Shown in pieces: positions 42,265-46,073 of a DNA stretch of 46,073 nucleotides. The notes below the pieces were generated by a model that saw only the letters and a program-made list of their open reading frames with translations, was not told where the DNA came from and ran no database searches. The DNA is from Coriobacteriales bacterium. Lineage in GTDB: Bacteria; Actinomycetota; Coriobacteriia; Coriobacteriales; UMGS124. The position numbers were made by a program, and so were the translations under genes. Each line of letters begins with the position of its first letter. The stretch's first letter is position 1. Where the stretch lies: contig JAFWFL010000100.1 of assembly GCA_017515595.1 (NCBI GenBank), forward strand, positions 1 to 46,073. Direction: 5' to 3'.

Positions 42265-44097
42265 TTACGGATTACGTGGTTTACATAGCTGCATAAGCTC
42301 TGCTTTCATTGCTTCCATTAGTGCATTATTGTCGGCCGTGTTCCTTACTGCTATTCGTAAATAATTTCTTCCGTTAGTCTTTGTTGCCAGTTCCTTGACC
42401 AAAATGTTGTGTTTAATCATCAACCGTTTTAGCAAGTCTTTTGGACTTATGCCTTCTTCCAGCTCTATCATAATAAAGTTAGCTTGCGAAGGAATTACGC
42501 GCACACCTGTAATCTTTGCGAGTTCCGCTTGGAATCTCTTTCTTTCTGCGCGGACTTTCTCGAGTGCGACTACATAGTCCTTTTTATACTTCTCTTCGAT
42601 CTGCATGTAGAACTCGGCAAAGGAATTGATGTTCCAAATAGCTACATCCTTCTTCATCTTAGCTATGGTCTCGGTATCACCTGAAGCAAGTACACCAAGA
42701 CGAAGACCCGGAACTCCATAAGATTTTGATATACTTTTCATAACATAAAGGTGTGGATTTGCAGAAAGAACGTCCTGAGTAATCAAAGTGTTGTCTAATT
42801 CATCGGAGAAGTCAGCAAAAGACTCGTCAACAATCAGCTTAATGTTCTTATGCTGAGCCCAATCTATTAAACGACAAAGGCCCGCCTTTGGGATATAGTT
42901 CCCACTGGGATTATCCGGATTAATAAGAATCAGATTGTTTATATCTTTATCCTCAAAATACTCAATCACATCATCAACCGTGTAAGAATAGTCCCAATTA
43001 TCCGGAATAAAATCAACAGAGTTTTCCCGGTCATACCGGTTTGGATACTCTTCAAATGTAGGCCGGATAAATCCTACTTTACCGCTCAAATGACTCAGCA
43101 GACTTTTAATTAATTCTGCAGCGCCGTTACCAACCAGAATATTTTCCTGGTGAACGCTAAAATTCTTAGCCGCCAGAAGACTGTTCACACGCATACCGCT
43201 GGGATACTCCGTTAACAAAATGTCAAAGATTGATTTCAGCTCATCCTTTAACTTCTTTGGCGGGAAATAGGGATTTACCAAATAACAAAAGTCTAGCAGC
43301 TTTGGATATCTCCAATAACCGCCAAATCTGCTCTGAAGCAGCCTTACTCGTTCGTCCTCGTCGGGAGTAAAAATGGACTCCGCAATGTCTAAATCCTGTA
43401 TATCATCAATCTCATACCATCTCTGGCCTTCGAGCCGTTTGGCTTTTATAACAGGTTCATCTAACATGGTAATTACTCGCAGAACCTGTTCATAGTATTC
43501 ATTCTCTCCCAATGCTTCTTGGTAAGCATCAAGAAACGGCACATAGTAATTCTTCGAGAAATGCTTGCTGAACTTGTATATATTTACCGTCTTATAGTAT
43601 TCGCTTATCTCATTAAATTTAAAATGCTTTCCCGGCACAAATGCTTCTATACAATCATCTTCGCTGAGTTTAACGCACGTACCATCCATCCAAGATTCAT
43701 ATTTATCAACAAGAGCTAACGTATCACGAGGATCATTAACCAATGTCTCAAGCACAGCATCCTCAAAGATCAAATCTGACTCAAAGAGTAAGGTATCTTC
43801 CTGACAAAGGAACTCTTTTGCGAGCGCCAGAGAATAAATGTTGTTGGTCTTTTCATATATCGGGTTCTTAATGTATACGATCGGTGTTTTAATATCTAAG
43901 GTGTTGATGTAATCGATGAGTTTTTGACCTTCGTATCCCACCACAATAACGATTCTCGATAAGTGCTGATTCTCGATCTGGTGCAGCATGCGATCAATAA
44001 GCGTTACACCGTTTACCTTAACCATGCACTTTGTATTATTCTTGGTGAGCTCTTTAAGCCGCTTACCCATTCCGGCTGCTAAGATAATCGCTTGCAT
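42265..44097 (-). CDS. Bifunctional nucleotidyltransferase (LicC-like) fused to a PLP-dependent aminotransferase (HisC/CobD-like)
   Basis: A 610-residue fusion. The N-terminal domain (1-245) is a LicC-type NTP transferase: ILAAGMGKRLKEL with signature residues 6-13, the catalytic-metal aspartate region FESDLIF (105-111) and WYEIDDIQDL (227-236). The C-terminal domain (about 265-610) is a class I/II PLP enzyme with NGAAE (324-328), NPDNPSG (393-399), cofactor aspartate in LIVDESF and the PLP lysine in SISKSYG (Lys458). Such fusions could make a CDP-activated amino-alcohol or aminophosphonate head group for a surface glycan or lipid. The ribosome-binding site AAGGAGAGG is good. The exact substrate is unknown. 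Confidence 0.85.
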   Translation of the reverse strand: MQAIILAAGMGKRLKELTKNNTKCMVKVNGVTLIDRMLHQIENQHLSRIVIVVGYEGQKLIDYINTLDIKTPIVYIKNPIYEKTNNIYSLALAKEFLCQEDTLLFESDLIFEDAVLETLVNDPRDTLALVDKYESWMDGTCVKLSEDDCIEAFVPGKHFKFNEISEYYKTVNIYKFSKHFSKNYYVPFLDAYQEALGENEYYEQVLRVITMLDEPVIKAKRLEGQRWYEIDDIQDLDIAESIFTPDEDERVRLLQSRFGGYWRYPKLLDFCYLVNPYFPPKKLKDELKSIFDILLTEYPSGMRVNSLLAAKNFSVHQENILVGNGAAELIKSLLSHLSGKVGFIRPTFEEYPNRYDRENSVDFIPDNWDYSYTVDDVIEYFEDKDINNLILINPDNPSGNYIPKAGLCRLIDWAQHKNIKLIVDESFADFSDELDNTLITQDVLSANPHLYVMKSISKSYGVPGLRLGVLASGDTETIAKMKKDVAIWNINSFAEFYMQIEEKYKKDYVVALEKVRAERKRFQAELAKITGVRVIPSQANFIMIELEEGISPKDLLKRLMIKHNILVKELATKTNGRNYLRIAVRNTADNNALMEAMKAELMQLCKPRNP

Positions 44098-44314
44098 CTG
44101 GCCTCTCCTTTTGCTTTAAACTCGACGGCGTAGTTAGTGTGTTTTTTAACTAACGCAGAAGTGCCTCCTTTTGTTCTTTAATACATTGTAAGAGGCTCTC
44201 TGAGAAATACAAGGGGCTGTCCAAATTATCTGTAAACAAGCTTCAGCTCAATCACTATTCATCCTAGTATAACTTCACAATGGTATTATATATAATATCA
44301 GATTAGGAGGTGCC

Positions 44315-44406
44315 ATGGCTTCAGTGACGGCAAAGCTAAGCCATATCAAGTAAAACAAGTGTTACAAGCAATTGAGAGACTGGGATGTAAAAATGACAAT
44401 ACATAG
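44315..44406 (+). pseudogene. HicA-like toxin remnant (frameshifted, truncated)
   Basis: After AGGAGG (44305-44310) an ATG opens a 12-codon frame that stops at 44353. In the +2 frame, SDGKAKPYQVKQVLQAIERLGC reads like the start of a HicA toxin, but it ends at 44406 just where hicB begins. The RNA-binding core and catalytic histidine are missing. It is interpreted as a frameshifted and internally deleted hicA; the match is short. Confidence 0.45.
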
Positions 44407-44719
44407 AGCTGAAGATTATACCTATAGAGTGTTTTGGTCAGAAGAAGATAATGCGTATATTGGCTTAATTGACTAGTTCCGTCCGCTGTCTCATATAGAT
44501 ACCAACCAATTAGATGCATTTACCAGAATAGTGTCTCTTGTTCAAGATGTTATTGATGATATGGAATCAAATGGCGAACAAATACCTATCCCGTTTTCTG
44601 AGCGTACCTATTCAGGACACATTTCGCTACGTATAACACCGGAGCAGCATCGCAGACTCGCTATAGAATCAGCTGAGCAAGGTGTGTCAATCAACCAGCT
44701 TCTCGTTTCGCGAGTATAA
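44393..44719 (+). pseudogene. hicB: HicB-like antitoxin with an in-frame TAG
   Basis: HicB antitoxin of 108 codons with an amber codon at position 28 (44474-44476). The N-terminal part YTYRVFWSEEDNAYIGLI is the HicB partial RNase-H fold. The C-terminal part has IDDMESNGEQIPIPF and the ribbon-helix-helix SGHISLRITPEQHRRL. Homologues usually have Glu-Phe-Pro after the GL motif, so the TAG again looks like GAG to TAG. The piece from 44531 could be translated alone. With the broken hicA it suggests a decayed toxin-antitoxin pair. Confidence 0.7.
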
Positions 44720-44757
44720 TCTGAATAATACTTTGAGATTTGTCGAGGTTAAACACT

Positions 44758-44807
44758 GAAGCCATCATCCTTAGACTCATGACAGCTTTGATGATGGCTT
44801 CTTTTTT
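44758..44807 (+). terminator. Rho-independent terminator after hicB
   Basis: GAAGCCATCATC pairs with GATGATGGCTTC and is followed by six T. It lies 38 bases after the hicB stop. Confidence 0.8.
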
Positions 44808-44833
44808 GCTAACTCTTGAGTTATCTCGCTGTG

Positions 44834-45814
44834 TTACTCCCCCACCACGCGTTCAAAGAATGTGTCTGGGTGCTGGGGGTCAAATATCTCGTTGGCCCAC
44901 ATTAGTGTTACTAGGTCCTCGGTGTCGCTCAGGTTCGTGATGCTATGCGTGTACCCTGGGAGCATATGCACGGTTTGTATGCACTCTCCTGAGACTTCGA
45001 ACTCTAGCACCTCGTCAGAGCCTATGCGGCGTTCTTGAATGAGCGCGTGTCCCGAGACCACAATAAAGAACTCCCACTTGCTGTTGTGCCAGTGCTGGCC
45101 TTTGGTTATCCCCGGTTTGCTGAAGTTTACCGAGAACTGCTCGTGGTCAGTAGTCTTAAGTAGCTCGGTAAAACTCCCGCGCTCATCGCAATTCATCTTG
45201 AGATCAAACGCAACCTTCTCCGGCGGCAAATACGAGAGATACATCGAGTAAAGCTTCTTCTCAAAGCTTCCGTTAGGTATCGCCGGCATCATAAGATTCA
45301 AAGGCTGGTCATGATATATATTCAGCAACTCAACAATTCTCCCGAGTGTAGCTTTATGAGTCACCGGCGCATAGCAAAAGCGCCCGTTCCCAGAAGGGCA
45401 TGGAGTTAGTCCATCATACTCAACTCCATCAACCACTTCTCCTACACCGGGATACTCGCACTTATGCGGACGTCCTTCCAGTGCGTCATACATTTCTTCA
45501 ATCAGATCATCAATAAACAGCATCTCAAGCTCAACAACAGGATCGTTCACCGTAATAGGCAGATCATGTGCAATGTTGTAACAAAACGTCGCAACCGCCG
45601 AGTTATAGTTAGGTCTCACCCACTTGCCTACTAGATTAGGGAACCGGTACACATACACCGTCGCCCCGCTCTCTTGTGCATACCTAATAAAGAGCTCTTC
45701 TCCATCGCACTTTGACAATCTATACTCAGATGTGCCAAACCTTCCCGCAAGCGTCGCCTGCAGAGAAGAACTGAATATTACAAAATCTGCCTGAGCACAA
45801 TATGGTGGAACGCT
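44834..45814 (-). pseudogene. capF: Truncated CapF-like polysaccharide biosynthesis protein (SDR + cupin)
   Basis: C-terminal part of a CapF-type capsule enzyme: a short-chain dehydrogenase fragment followed by a cupin domain. The frame runs upstream from 44834 through the dehydrogenase strand VIFSSSLQATLAG (about 45750) to near 45814, where homology stops at an IS3 transposase fragment. The cupin part has KGQHWHNSKWEFFIVVSG and HMLPGYTHSITNL with metal-binding histidines. Intact family members are about 370 residues, so roughly 45 N-terminal residues, including the NAD-binding glycines, are lost. A start at TTG 45718 is not supported. Confidence 0.75.
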
Positions 45815-46073
45815 ACCTTGGATATCTTATGCGCACCATAACAGGGAGAACCGATATGTATGAGATCGGTTTCTTTCATGGCGCGTTCTTCCTCTTGGGT
45901 AAAGAGTCTGTTGTTATTTGGTTTCTCACAATGAGCGTAATACGATGACCTGGGAATATGAAGAAACTCACGCTGCTTTGCAACAGAGAGCTGTTTTGTT
46001 ATATCCACAAGGTCGTATAGGTCTTTACCTTCCAATAATTGTGTGCACACGTTTTGAAGATAATCGCGTTCAA
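45778..46073 (-). mobile_element. IS3-family transposase fragment, runs off the window edge
   Basis: The frame is open from beyond the right edge and reads YDLVDITKQLSVAKQREFL, IPRSSYYAH and EEERAMKETDLIHIG, ending in GSPCYGAHKI, which is the N-terminal part of an IS3-type OrfB. Homology ends near 45815 at the junction with capF. The reading frame continues out of register to a stop at 45778. The DDE catalytic core is absent here. The remnant is probably the cause or companion of the capF truncation. Confidence 0.7.

Noticed and set aside
42046-42288. Plus-strand small frame rich in Arg, Phe and Trp
   Set aside because: It runs across hairpins and overlaps the 3' end of the fusion gene antisense; no coding features.

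Overview
The window looks like chromosomal DNA of an anaerobic Gram-positive actinobacterium of the class Coriobacteriia (Atopobium/Olsenella/Eggerthella relatives). This rests on recognised gene content: the rapZ-yvcK-whiA block beside gap-pgk-tpiA-gpmI-secG, two Tat-exported FAD reductases of the fumarate-reductase type, a GlpA/GlpB/DUF1667 set, and a zinc-ribbon leucine-rich-repeat envelope protein. Genus cannot be fixed by reading alone. No rRNA, tRNA or CRISPR array was seen. Layout: 0.3-6.5 kb (minus) is an oligopeptide/dipeptide ABC importer (oppA-B-C-D-F). 6.8-14.9 kb (minus) is a housekeeping block: rapZ, yvcK, whiA, gap, then pgk-tpiA-gpmI-secG. The pgk frame is cut by one in-frame TAG. 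15.0-21.5 kb encodes envelope and secreted proteins: the LRR protein, a SIMPL lipoprotein, an M4 metalloprotease and a secreted partner, followed by uvrC. 23.6-26.7 kb (minus) is an anaerobic glycerol-3-phosphate-dehydrogenase-like operon. 27.3-31.0 kb (minus) holds nagB, a NusG paralogue, an EamA transporter and a VanZ-like protein, separated by large inverted-repeat elements. 31.6-36.2 kb (plus) is a binding-protein ABC importer operon ending in a glycerophosphodiester phosphodiesterase. 36.3-41.9 kb holds cobO, two Tat flavoprotein reductases and a lone SLATT-like membrane protein. 42.3 kb to the end is a degraded accessory region: an intact nucleotidyltransferase-aminotransferase fusion gene, a broken hicAB pair, and a capF gene truncated against an IS3-family transposase remnant. 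Functional picture: the cell imports peptides and possibly glycerophosphodiesters, oxidises glycerol phosphate anaerobically, and respires organic acceptors through exported flavoproteins. Two themes stand out. First, at least eight long inverted repeats (about 60-212 bp) sit in intergenic gaps. Two of them (26914-27125 and 29139-29326) are copies of one element in opposite orientations. Second, two genes (pgk and hicB) carry an amber codon where a glutamate would fit, although TAG is also an ordinary stop codon in this window.
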